Assembly: GCA_963730995.1 (NCBI GenBank)
Contig: CAVSUB010000009.1
Coordinates: forward strand, 248,001 to 312,000
DNA: 64,000 nt
Direction: 5' to 3'
Origin: CAVSUB01 sp963730995
GTDB taxonomy: Bacteria > Acidobacteriota > Vicinamibacteria > Vicinamibacterales > 2-12-FULL-66-21
Positions within the stretch are counted from its first letter, which is position 1. Every line of letters begins with the position of its first letter. This document shows positions 17,334 through 24,643 of this stretch, piece by piece. The notes under the pieces were generated by a model. It was not told the DNA's origin. It made no database searches and worked only from the letters and a program-made list of their open reading frames with translations. A program made the position numbers and the translations under genes.

Positions 17334-18185
17334 TCAGTGCGTCATCGAGTAGAGGATGATGTTGATGCCGATGGCGTAAGCTTCCGGGGAAAACGCGAAG
17401 AAGTATCGGGGGTCCTCGGCCTCGCGCTCCCAGGCGTCGGGGATGTCGGTGTTGTGGATCATCACCACCATGAGCCGGCCGTGGGCATCGGCGATGCCGC
17501 GCGCGTCGGGCGGTGCTCCCTCCATGTTCCAGCGCTCAATCGTGCCGCCGCCCGTGCGGCGCCACGTGTTGATCGAGGCCAGCTGCGGAAGATCCGCCAC
17601 CTGGAACATCGTGTGCCAGAGCGGATGATCCGGCGGGTTGATATCGACGATGGGAAATTCGCTGCGCGGCAGGGCGCGGCCGATTTCCTCGTCGAACTGC
17701 TCCTGGGCCAGGATGCCGTGATAGTCCGAGACGAGCAGGAAGCCGCCCTTCAACAGGTACTGGCGTAGCCGCGCCACTTCCTCGTCGGTGAAGTGAGCCG
17801 TGCCCGCGTCTTCCATGAACGTGAAGGCGCACTTGAACAGGTCGTCGTCGGTCAGATGTACGACAACTGCGTCGGGCACTGTTTCGTCGCCGTCGCGAGT
17901 CATCTTGACGCGGACCTTCGTCAACTCGGCGAGCCGAGTGCTGAAGTTGAGATCGGCGCCCGGGTAATCCGTGGACCAGCCTTGCTTCTCGCGGCGATCG
18001 CTCGAGAACATGACGCGGCAGAAATGGAAACTGCCTTCGAACGTCTCCGACGTCGGGAATTTCGGCGGCGTACGGCCGTAGAAGCCGCTCCAGATGCGCT
18101 GGGCGTGGACCGCGGTGACTGTGGCGCCAACGATGGCGAGGACGCCGGCCGCTCTCCACATCCATCGCCCGCCGACGATTCTCAT
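17334..18185 (-). CDS. DUF4159-domain secreted protein
   Basis: A 283-residue protein with a signal peptide (about residues 1-28). The body begins with the Phe- and Tyr-rich RIWSGFYGRTPPKFPT, then FHFCRVMFSSDRREKQGW. A GKxG-like turn and strand, KGGFLLVSDYHG, is typical of DUF4159 proteins, and the C-terminus FAFSPEAYAIGINIILYSMTH also fits. The domain resembles glutamine-amidotransferase-like folds without a clear catalytic triad, and its biochemical role is unknown. It follows the small cysteine-rich peptide by nine bases on the same strand. Confidence 0.8.
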   Translation of the reverse strand: MRIVGGRWMWRAAGVLAIVGATVTAVHAQRIWSGFYGRTPPKFPTSETFEGSFHFCRVMFSSDRREKQGWSTDYPGADLNFSTRLAELTKVRVKMTRDGDETVPDAVVVHLTDDDLFKCAFTFMEDAGTAHFTDEEVARLRQYLLKGGFLLVSDYHGILAQEQFDEEIGRALPRSEFPIVDINPPDHPLWHTMFQVADLPQLASINTWRRTGGGTIERWNMEGAPPDARGIADAHGRLMVVMIHNTDIPDAWEREAEDPRYFFAFSPEAYAIGINIILYSMTH

Positions 18186-18194
18186 ATTCCTAGC

Positions 18195-18371
18195 CTACTG
18201 GCATGTGTTTGGGCGCACACTCTTCACCGAACCATCTGCTTGCACGGCGTCCATTCCCCCTCCGCAACGGAGGGAACAACAGCTTTTATCCGCGCTGCAT
18301 TCTGCGCCGTTGGCATCGCACCCTCCAAATACTGCCCCTAGCTCGTCCGGGTTCAGTTTTCTTGGCCTCAA
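18195..18371 (-). CDS. Small cysteine-rich peptide with double-glycine leader (RiPP/bacteriocin-like)
   Basis: A 58-residue frame beginning at TTG 18371. Its leader RKLNPDELGAVFGG matches the double-glycine consensus exactly, with Leu at -12, Glu -8, Leu -7, Val -4 and Gly -2 and -1. The 41-residue part after Gly-Gly has six cysteines in the order C-x6-C-x5-CC-x3-C-x20-C, the C-C-CC-C-C spacing of knottin folds. The start is uncertain: a nearby ATG at 18386 (MTDYP) would join the leader if one base were missing. No C39 peptidase/ABC exporter gene is in the window. The DUF4159 gene begins nine bases downstream. Function is unknown; an exported disulfide peptide is inferred. Confidence 0.6.
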   Translation of the reverse strand: MRPRKLNPDELGAVFGGCDANGAECSADKSCCSLRCGGGMDAVQADGSVKSVRPNTCQ

Positions 18372-18428
18372 GGGTAATCCGTCATTTTTATTCTAAGTCT
18401 TTTTGTTTCCTGCATAACTCGCTCGCAA

Positions 18429-19463
18429 TCACATGCGCTTCAACATCTCCCGCGTATACCGCACACAGAGTTCCAGATCGTCCTTGCGCTGCTGACCGGC
18501 CGTTTTGCCTTCCGGCAGCGGCGCCGCCGGCTTCGGCGTGCCTTTCTCCGCGACGGACAGGAATCGGCTGAACTCCCACGCCGGCATTTTGCGCCAGTTG
18601 TCCCAGAACTTCGGGTCGTACACCGCATGAATCCGCGGCTTCGCGGACACGAGGTTCTCGAAGATGATCGGCATGCCCGGCTTGGCCTGGATGAACTTCT
18701 TCAGCCAGCCGTCGATGTCCACGTTGCCGTCGCCCATGTTCACCCAGCGGACCGCGATCCCTTCCGGCACCATCCAGATGGCGCTGTCGCGCACGTGGCA
18801 CGTCTCGGCGTAGGGGATCAGCATCTCGAGCGTCATGTGCGGATCCTCGAGCATCCACACCGGGTTGCCCGAGTCGAGGCAGACGCCCATGACGTCGGTG
18901 CCGACGGCCTCGATCATCATCTTCATCTCGCGCGCCTGCAGGTCGCCGCCGTGATTCTCGACGGCCAGCTTCACGCCGGAGTCCACGATGCGCGAGCGGA
19001 GGCCGCGGACGGCCTTGATCATGTTGTCGACGTGCATCTCGATTTGCGGCCGTTCGGGATCGCCGCCGAGGATGCAGCGCATGCACTTCGCGCCGAAGAT
19101 CTGCGAAATCCTGAGTGCCCGCGTCACCTGCGCCTCGAGCGTGCCCAGTTTCTCGTTGAACGACCGTGAGCTCGGGCACACCGAGCCGTGCGCGAGCTGC
19201 AGCTTGATCCCCAGCCGGTCGCCGTGCTCCCGGATCTGTCGAATCGCCGCCTCGTCATCCAGCATCGCGGCGGGGACGGACAGCATCGCCCACGTCAGCT
19301 TGATCGACGCGAGATAGTCGAGGAACTGGATCGGCGTGAACTGATTCCCGCCGACGCTGCCGTCGATCGAGCCGATTTCGACATTCGGGCCCTGCCAGGC
19401 AGACAGACGTGAGGCGTGAAGCGCGGCGGCCGCGGTGCCAAGAACGAAAGTGCGTCGATCCAT
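18429..19463 (-). CDS. Sugar phosphate isomerase/epimerase-like TIM-barrel protein, Tat-exported
   Basis: A 344-residue protein with a twin-arginine-type signal (MDRRTFVLGTAAAAL). The rest is an AP-endonuclease-2-like TIM barrel, with LAVENHGGD, GVCLDSGNP and CHVRDSAIW supplying the expected metal ligands (Glu, Asp, His). Members act as periplasmic sugar isomerases or epimerases, usually in carbohydrate use. The exact substrate is unknown. Export by Tat fits the TatC gene elsewhere in the window. It lies upstream of the cysteine-rich peptide in the same direction. Confidence 0.82.
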   Translation of the reverse strand: MDRRTFVLGTAAAALHASRLSAWQGPNVEIGSIDGSVGGNQFTPIQFLDYLASIKLTWAMLSVPAAMLDDEAAIRQIREHGDRLGIKLQLAHGSVCPSSRSFNEKLGTLEAQVTRALRISQIFGAKCMRCILGGDPERPQIEMHVDNMIKAVRGLRSRIVDSGVKLAVENHGGDLQAREMKMMIEAVGTDVMGVCLDSGNPVWMLEDPHMTLEMLIPYAETCHVRDSAIWMVPEGIAVRWVNMGDGNVDIDGWLKKFIQAKPGMPIIFENLVSAKPRIHAVYDPKFWDNWRKMPAWEFSRFLSVAEKGTPKPAAPLPEGKTAGQQRKDDLELCVRYTREMLKRM

Positions 19464-19657
19464 TTCGCCGTGCCCCCAGAGTGAGTGAGGACGTGATTGT
19501 AGCTGCCATCGGTCCCGCGTCAGTCAGTTTTTCTACCTCCTCGGGATGAGGAGAATCCGCGCCCGCATCCGCCACAGGCTTACCAGGAACGCAATCCAGA
19601 AGGCGGCAGCGAGGAGGGCGGCTGAAGCTTGCGGGGGAGGAGAGACCGTGACTGGGA

Positions 19658-19714
19658 TTACTCGCTGCGAAGGGCCCGCAACGGGTCGACCGTCAGGGCA
19701 CGTCTGCCGGCCAT
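19658..19714 (-). pseudogene. Remnant of an ADOP permease C-terminus
   Basis: The minus strand reads MAGRRALTVDPLRALRSE then stop (19714 to 19658), which is the characteristic end of ADOP permeases (compare ASRVDPIVALRAE in the complete copy ending at 10760). Nothing upstream in this frame extends the permease. A second tail-like fragment in another frame follows, between about 19528 and 19625 (LLAAAFWIAFLVSLWRMRAR). Both look like debris of deleted genes. Confidence 0.55.
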
Positions 19715-19738
19715 AGCGCAGGGCTGACGACGGCGCGC

Positions 19739-20224
19739 TCAGTCTTCAGCGACGACGAAGTAGACGGCCAGCGAACCGATCGCGATCAGAGCAGCGGCGC
19801 CCGCCAGGAGCCAGCCCTGCGTCGGCTGGAGCCTGGAGACATCCATCGACAGGAGCTCACGGGATGACGCAACCGACGACGCGAGCCAGGGGGAAAGCGC
19901 CACGAGACAGGCGACGACGACCGCCGTGCCGGCCAGCATTGCGATGACCTGCACGACCGTAATCGGCCGCGCCGCAGCCCGGGCGGCCTCCTGACGCGCG
20001 CGCATCTGGGCACGCCACCACACCATCCCTGACGCGGGAATGTGTGCGTCGGCTCTCGAAGCGGCCCACGCATCGCCGATCGGCGCGGCCACGGCGATCA
20101 GATCCTGGCAGCCCTGGCACCCGGCGACGTGCGACTTGAGATCCTCGTCGCACCGATTCGGCCACTGCTCCGTCGTCAGCGCGTGGATCAGATCCTGCTC
20201 GCGAGAACAGTCAGCGAACGTCAC
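19739..20224 (-). CDS. Anti-sigma factor, zinc-finger type
   Basis: Starting at GTG 20224 gives 161 residues, overlapping the sigma gene stop by 14 bases. The N-terminal cytoplasmic part contains HVAGCQGC, the HxxxCxxC zinc motif of anti-sigma domains. Two hydrophobic helices follow, near residues 85-110 and 137-157, so it is anchored in the inner membrane. It presumably holds the ECF sigma factor inactive until an envelope signal arrives. A longer frame back to 20470 only shadows the sigma gene. Confidence 0.78.
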   Translation of the reverse strand: MTFADCSREQDLIHALTTEQWPNRCDEDLKSHVAGCQGCQDLIAVAAPIGDAWAASRADAHIPASGMVWWRAQMRARQEAARAAARPITVVQVIAMLAGTAVVVACLVALSPWLASSVASSRELLSMDVSRLQPTQGWLLAGAAALIAIGSLAVYFVVAED

Positions 20225-20804
20225 GGTCGTGTCCCTCTGAAAGATGCCGGGCGGATCCGCCCAGAAGGTTGGCCAGCTTGCGTCGAGCTCGGAAGAGCAA
20301 CAGCTTGACGCTGCCGGTCTTGACGCCCAGCGCGTCCGCGATCTCGGTGTGGGGCTGCCCGACACCGTAGGCGAGCCACAGCAGCGCTCGCTCGCGGGGT
20401 CGAAGCTTGCCCATGGCGCGATCGAGGTCGGCGCGGGTATCGAACGACACAGCGCGCTCCGACACGACATCCCGATCGCCCAACGGCACCGTCGGCGCGG
20501 CTATGGCTCGGCGATGTCTGTCGCGAGCCAGGTTGGTGGCGATTCGGAACAGGTACGCGCGGCGATGCGCTTCGGACTCCCATCGCCCGTGGGCGCGCAG
20601 GAAGCGATAGTAGGTTTCCTGAAGGAGATCGTCGGCCGATTGCGGATCACCTGTGAGTCTCGAGAGGTACGACCAGACAGACCGGGCCGTTCGTTCGTAG
20701 AAGGCCCGGAATGTCTCTTCGTCCATCTCGAAGACCATGTCGACGGCTTCGACGTCCGTGCCGAGTCGGTCGATGTCGGAGAGCGTCACGTCTCGTATGG
20801 CCAT
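20211..20804 (-). CDS. RNA polymerase ECF sigma factor
   Basis: A 197-residue sigma-70 family protein. Region 2 is seen in YLSRLTGDPQSADDLLQETY and AYLFRIATNLARDRHRR. Region 4 is seen in LRPRERALLWLAYGVGQPH and ALGVKTGSVKLLLFRARRKL. The first about 25 residues may be extra, since a second Met precedes FEMDEETFRAF. It is followed by the overlapping anti-sigma gene and preceded, 19 bases upstream, by a membrane protein gene; all three probably form one operon. Confidence 0.9.
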   Translation of the reverse strand: MAIRDVTLSDIDRLGTDVEAVDMVFEMDEETFRAFYERTARSVWSYLSRLTGDPQSADDLLQETYYRFLRAHGRWESEAHRRAYLFRIATNLARDRHRRAIAAPTVPLGDRDVVSERAVSFDTRADLDRAMGKLRPRERALLWLAYGVGQPHTEIADALGVKTGSVKLLLFRARRKLANLLGGSARHLSEGHDRDVR

Positions 20805-20823
20805 AGTGTGATTGAGCCGGGTG

Positions 20824-21750
20824 CTACGCGCCCGTCACCCCTGTCTGCTCGCGTGGCGTGTTCGGCGAATCGAGGAGACCCAGGCGTCGCGAGAGGACGA
20901 ACGACGCGCCGGCCGAGACGACGAACCCGGCGCCGAGCGCGAGGACGAGCACACCGAGAGCGAAGAGCGGCTGTGCGATTTCCTCGATGACGCGTCCGCT
21001 GATGAAGAGCGTTCCGAACCCGCCCGTGGCGAGCACGATGCCGACCTGCAGCGACCAGAGGATTCGCGATAGGGGAGCGGTCACCGTCTTCGAAGGACCC
21101 TCGACGGGCAGCGGAGCGGACTCGAGGAACCGGCGTCCCGACGGCGTCTGCATGTAGGCCATGAGATCTTCGTTCGAGGTGAACCGATCGAGCAGCTTCG
21201 TGTGCACTTCGGTCTGCACTTTGGACGTCCGATACCAGCGCCGGTGTTCGATCATGGTCTTCAACAGCCAGAGTACCGCCGTCGCGATGGTCGAGATGAC
21301 GACGAAGATCGCGAGCCCCTGGAACATCTCTTCCCACATGCGCAGCGCCTGCGTGCGGGCATCCTGAGGCTCTCGCGGATTCCAGAACTCGTACTCGATG
21401 TGCTCCAGATAGTATCCGGGGTTCTGTACGACCGCCGGGTGCGCTTGCAGAAAGGCTGCAAGGGTAGGATACGGGGCCAGATAGGTCTGGTTCCGCATCA
21501 ACGAGGGGTCCATCCGCATCACCCGACCGACGGTCGGAGGCAACCGCTTGAGGACGTTCTCGAGGTCCGTGCGGGTTTCCCGTGCATCTTGCTCGTTGGC
21601 GACCAGAACCTGGGCTTCGGCCGCCTTGGCGTGGCCGGGCTCCTCGGCTGGAGTGGCCGGACGCTGCGCCGCGTGCGCAAATGGCGAATCGGTGAACAAC
21701 AGGACCAGGACGACAATCGCAACGCGCAGACGGGACAGGGGATACAGCAT
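20824..21750 (-). CDS. Secreted/membrane protein of unknown function in a sigma-factor operon
   Basis: A 308-residue protein with a signal peptide (about residues 1-28), a charged helical stretch, one membrane helix near residues 145-165 (GLAIFVVISTIATAVLWLL) and two more near residues 230-290. No catalytic motif is visible and I do not recognise the family. Its place ahead of the ECF sigma/anti-sigma pair suggests an envelope component whose expression goes with that system; a sensory role is only inference. Confidence 0.7.
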   Translation of the reverse strand: MLYPLSRLRVAIVVLVLLFTDSPFAHAAQRPATPAEEPGHAKAAEAQVLVANEQDARETRTDLENVLKRLPPTVGRVMRMDPSLMRNQTYLAPYPTLAAFLQAHPAVVQNPGYYLEHIEYEFWNPREPQDARTQALRMWEEMFQGLAIFVVISTIATAVLWLLKTMIEHRRWYRTSKVQTEVHTKLLDRFTSNEDLMAYMQTPSGRRFLESAPLPVEGPSKTVTAPLSRILWSLQVGIVLATGGFGTLFISGRVIEEIAQPLFALGVLVLALGAGFVVSAGASFVLSRRLGLLDSPNTPREQTGVTGA

Positions 21751-21809
21751 TTATAACGACTCCTCACCCTTCTATTACGCAGGGGAGAGGTCAAGGTTAA
21801 CGGACCGGT

Positions 21810-22925
21810 TCAGTCGAACAGGGGTTTCAGCTCCTCAGCGACCCTCCGCAGCCCCTCCCGCAGGAACTCTTCCCGGCCGCCCAGCCAGAGCCTCAGGTGC
21901 CCCTCCATGCCTACGTGGACGCCCGGAACAATCAGCGTACTTTGCCGAGTCCTGACCCGGTCGGCGATCTCCAGGCTGGGCGCAGGCGCAGCGTACTTGA
22001 CGAGCCCGATTGCGCCTGCCTGAGGTTCCTTCCATGTCAGGCGGCCGCCAAAGCCGGAGACCCACTGGCGGGCAATCGGCAGGTTGTGCCGCAGGATGTC
22101 GCGGGTTCTGGAGTAACACTTGTCGCGGTTCGCCGGCTCCACGGCGGTGCGGGCAATGCGGTCCGACACCTTGTTGGGACCGATGGTCAGGTAGTCGTGC
22201 TGCGTCCAGCACTCATCGACCAGGTCGGCCGGACCGACGAGCCAACCGATGCGGACGCCGGGAATCCCATAAGCCTTCGACAGTCCGCTCGTGACGATCA
22301 CGCGCTCGCTCCGGCCCCAGAAACTGGTCGTACGCGGCCGGTCGATCTCGGCGCCGAGGTAGACCTCGTCGGCGAGGATCCACGTGCCGGTGGCTTCGCA
22401 CCGTTCGCAGATCCGCGTCATCGCTCGATCCGAGAGGATCGCGCCGGTCGGATTATTCGGGTTCGAGAGATACAACAGGCGCGTCTGCTTCGTGACAGCG
22501 CGCTCGAACTCGTCCCAGTCTGGTTCCCATCCGGTGTCCTCGCGCAGGCGAAACGTCCGGACGCTGGCGCCCAGGCTGCGGGCGACACCGGGCATCTGCA
22601 TGTAGTTCGGCACCTCCATCGCGACCTCGTCTCCGGGGCGCAACTGGCTCAAGGCGATCAGATAGTTCGCTTCTGACGTGCCATTGGTGACTTCGACGTT
22701 GTCGACTGTCGTACCTGGGTAAATGGCTGTGAGCCGCTCACGGAGCTCGACCGTCCCATTCGACTGACTGTACCCGAGCGGCTGATCCAGGAACGCGTCG
22801 AGATCGAAGCCCATCTCGACGAGCTCTCTCAGCGTCAGCGGCCGGACGCCGCTCTCGCTCATGTCGTAGTCGACGATGTTCTCCCACGTCGACTGCATCC
22901 GTTCCATCTCGAAGCGTTCAATCAC
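21810..22925 (-). CDS. PLP-dependent aminotransferase, class I/II
   Basis: A 371-residue fold-type I aminotransferase starting at GTG 22925, with a GGAG eight bases before it. Conserved elements are SNPNNPTG, the ADEVYLG segment (Asp that pairs with the PLP ring nitrogen), SGLSKAYGIPGVRIGWL with the Schiff-base lysine, and RLWLGG (carboxylate-binding Arg). Substrate specificity is not predictable. The threonine-dehydratase-like gene lies 64 bases upstream on the same strand, which suggests linked amino acid metabolism. Confidence 0.87.
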   Translation of the reverse strand: MIERFEMERMQSTWENIVDYDMSESGVRPLTLRELVEMGFDLDAFLDQPLGYSQSNGTVELRERLTAIYPGTTVDNVEVTNGTSEANYLIALSQLRPGDEVAMEVPNYMQMPGVARSLGASVRTFRLREDTGWEPDWDEFERAVTKQTRLLYLSNPNNPTGAILSDRAMTRICERCEATGTWILADEVYLGAEIDRPRTTSFWGRSERVIVTSGLSKAYGIPGVRIGWLVGPADLVDECWTQHDYLTIGPNKVSDRIARTAVEPANRDKCYSRTRDILRHNLPIARQWVSGFGGRLTWKEPQAGAIGLVKYAAPAPSLEIADRVRTRQSTLIVPGVHVGMEGHLRLWLGGREEFLREGLRRVAEELKPLFD

Positions 22926-22989
22926 GGAAGGACTCCGTCTGGTTGGCCGGGTCTCGAGGCCCTGCAAGGGAGCGCTTAGTGTCGCGACA

Positions 22990-23982
22990 CTAGCGCGGGG
23001 CCACGCTCCGCGAAGCCTCGAGCTCCTGCAGCGTCTCGAGCGACATGTTCCCGCCGCTGACGATCGCCACGATGGGGCCGTCGATCTTGACGGCAGCATC
23101 CACGGCGCCGCCCAGGACAGCGGCCGTCGTAGCCGCGCCGCTCGGCTCGGCCACGATTTTCGCGTTGACGAAAATCCACAGCACGGCGGCCGCGATTGCG
23201 GGGTCCTCCACCGTCACGACCGCATCGACGAAGGCCTGTACGTGAGCGAAGGTGAGGTCGCCAGGACGGACAGGCATCAGCCCGTCGGCGATGCTGGCGG
23301 TCGACGGGAGGGTGACGACGTGTCCGGCATCGACGGACGCCTTCATCTTGGCAGCGCCCGCAGGTTCAACCCCGACGACCTTGACGTTCGGGCGCGTCAG
23401 CTTGACCGCCGCCGCGACGCCGGAGACGAGGCCACCTCCGCCTACGGGCACGACAACCGTTGCGACATCCGCGCACTGATCGAGGATCTCGAGGCCCGCC
23501 GTAGCCTGGCCCGCGATGATCCATTCGTGATCGAACGGCGGCACCATCGTCAGGCCTCTTTTCGCGGCCTCCGTCTCGGCTCGTTCCCGGCGCTCCGCCG
23601 AGGTTGTGCCGGCGAAGATCAGTTCGGCCCCGAAGGCGCGCGCGCCCTCGACTTTGATGGGTGCCGCCGTCGTTGGCATCACGACGACAGCGGGAGCGCC
23701 CAGTTGTCGCGCTGCCAGTGCTACCGCCTGCCCGTGGTTGCCGGACGAGTACGTGATGACGCCGCGCGCGCGCTGTTCCGGCGCGAGCCGCGCGACCATG
23801 TTGTAGGCCCCGCGGATCTTGAAGGCGCCGCCAGGCTGCAGGCTCTCGCATTTGAGAAAGAACGGCCGGCCGGCGGCGTCCGATGCGTCGACGAGCGGGG
23901 TCGTCCGCGCAATCGGCCGTATGCGCTCGGCGGCCTCACGGATGTCCGAGAGCGAGATCAGTGATGGCATTGATGGGGTCAT
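22990..23982 (-). CDS. Threonine/serine dehydratase-like PLP enzyme
   Basis: A 330-residue fold-type II PLP enzyme. The PLP lysine is in GGAFKIRGAYN, the substrate loop is SSGNHGQ, the phosphate-binding loop is GGGGL, and SGGNMS near the end holds the Ser or Gly that contacts the pyridine. The length without a regulatory ACT domain fits catabolic threonine dehydratase, serine racemase or 3-hydroxyaspartate ammonia-lyase. Which of these it is cannot be decided from sequence alone. It leads the two-gene unit with the downstream aminotransferase. Confidence 0.87.
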   Translation of the reverse strand: MTPSMPSLISLSDIREAAERIRPIARTTPLVDASDAAGRPFFLKCESLQPGGAFKIRGAYNMVARLAPEQRARGVITYSSGNHGQAVALAARQLGAPAVVVMPTTAAPIKVEGARAFGAELIFAGTTSAERRERAETEAAKRGLTMVPPFDHEWIIAGQATAGLEILDQCADVATVVVPVGGGGLVSGVAAAVKLTRPNVKVVGVEPAGAAKMKASVDAGHVVTLPSTASIADGLMPVRPGDLTFAHVQAFVDAVVTVEDPAIAAAVLWIFVNAKIVAEPSGAATTAAVLGGAVDAAVKIDGPIVAIVSGGNMSLETLQELEASRSVAPR

Positions 23983-24039
23983 TCAACGACGAGCTGAGAT
24001 GAACGGACAGAATATCAGGACGCGCGGGTTGGAACGAGC

Positions 24040-24534
24040 TCATTGCAGCGCGTGACTGTAGAACAAATCGTGGTCGCCCGGAGGATCGAAACCCGCGAGT
24101 CGGACCGCGAGCGCGACCTGTGCCCAATGGCGCAGCTCGTGCAGAAGAATGTGGAAGAGGAGCTTCCTCGGCGTCATGGGCCACATGCGATCGCGCACGT
24201 TGAATTGACGGACCTCGTCCGCCTCTTCATCGCCGAGGTCGCGGAGGTACTGCTCGAGCTCCCGCCGGACCGACGCGCCGTAGTCGAAGAGCGGCGGTAC
24301 GTTGTTCCCCGTAAGGCCCGTGGCGCTGGAGAGCGGATGCCCTTGCAGCCGCTGCAGGTGTCGCCGTTCGACGATGAAGATGTGGTCGATCAGCTTGCCG
24401 ATCGTCGGAAAGCCTCCGGCAGGTTGAACGGGCGATTCCATCGCGGCCGGGTGCGTGACGAGCCACTGCCGCCACTTATCGCGTTCTTCGGAGGAGTACC
24501 GCAGCAGCTCGTCGATCGAGATTTGAAGCGTCAT
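24040..24534 (-). CDS. DinB-family protein
   Basis: A 164-residue four-helix-bundle protein starting at ATG 24534. Metal-binding histidines are visible in KLIDHIFIVERRHLQRL and in HILLHELRHWAQVA, as in DinB/YfiT metalloproteins. These act in thiol transfer or detoxification, or have unknown roles. The start codon lies in a 23-base tandem duplication (24517-24562) that creates an eight-codon upstream frame ending in an ATGA overlap with the true start. It is divergent from the aminotransferase gene at 24644. Confidence 0.8.
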   Translation of the reverse strand: MTLQISIDELLRYSSEERDKWRQWLVTHPAAMESPVQPAGGFPTIGKLIDHIFIVERRHLQRLQGHPLSSATGLTGNNVPPLFDYGASVRRELEQYLRDLGDEEADEVRQFNVRDRMWPMTPRKLLFHILLHELRHWAQVALAVRLAGFDPPGDHDLFYSHALQ

Positions 24535-24562
24535 GAAAGCGAGATTTGAAGTGTCATGAAAG
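24517..24562. repeat. 23-bp tandem duplication over a start codon
   Basis: Two copies of a 23-base unit (24517-24539 and 24540-24562) differ at one position. Each contains CAT, so the minus strand has two ATG starts 23 bases apart and out of frame. The upper one gives MTLQISLS and stops in the ATGA that begins the DinB gene. Confidence 0.75.
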
Positions 24563-24643
24563 TGAATTCGAACCTCTGACGTGTGACGATCGCCGAATAA
24601 TCTACAATCCTCAACTCGGTAATCCAACCACAATCAGCCTACG

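Noticed and set aside
18372..18386. ATG at 18386 (MTDYP) as start of the cysteine-rich peptide
   Set aside because: It is out of frame with the leader and stops after five codons. It would only work if one base is missing, so TTG 18371 was kept.
18230..18420. Untranslated AT-richer spacer
   Set aside because: First read as an empty gap, but minus-strand translation shows the double-glycine peptide.
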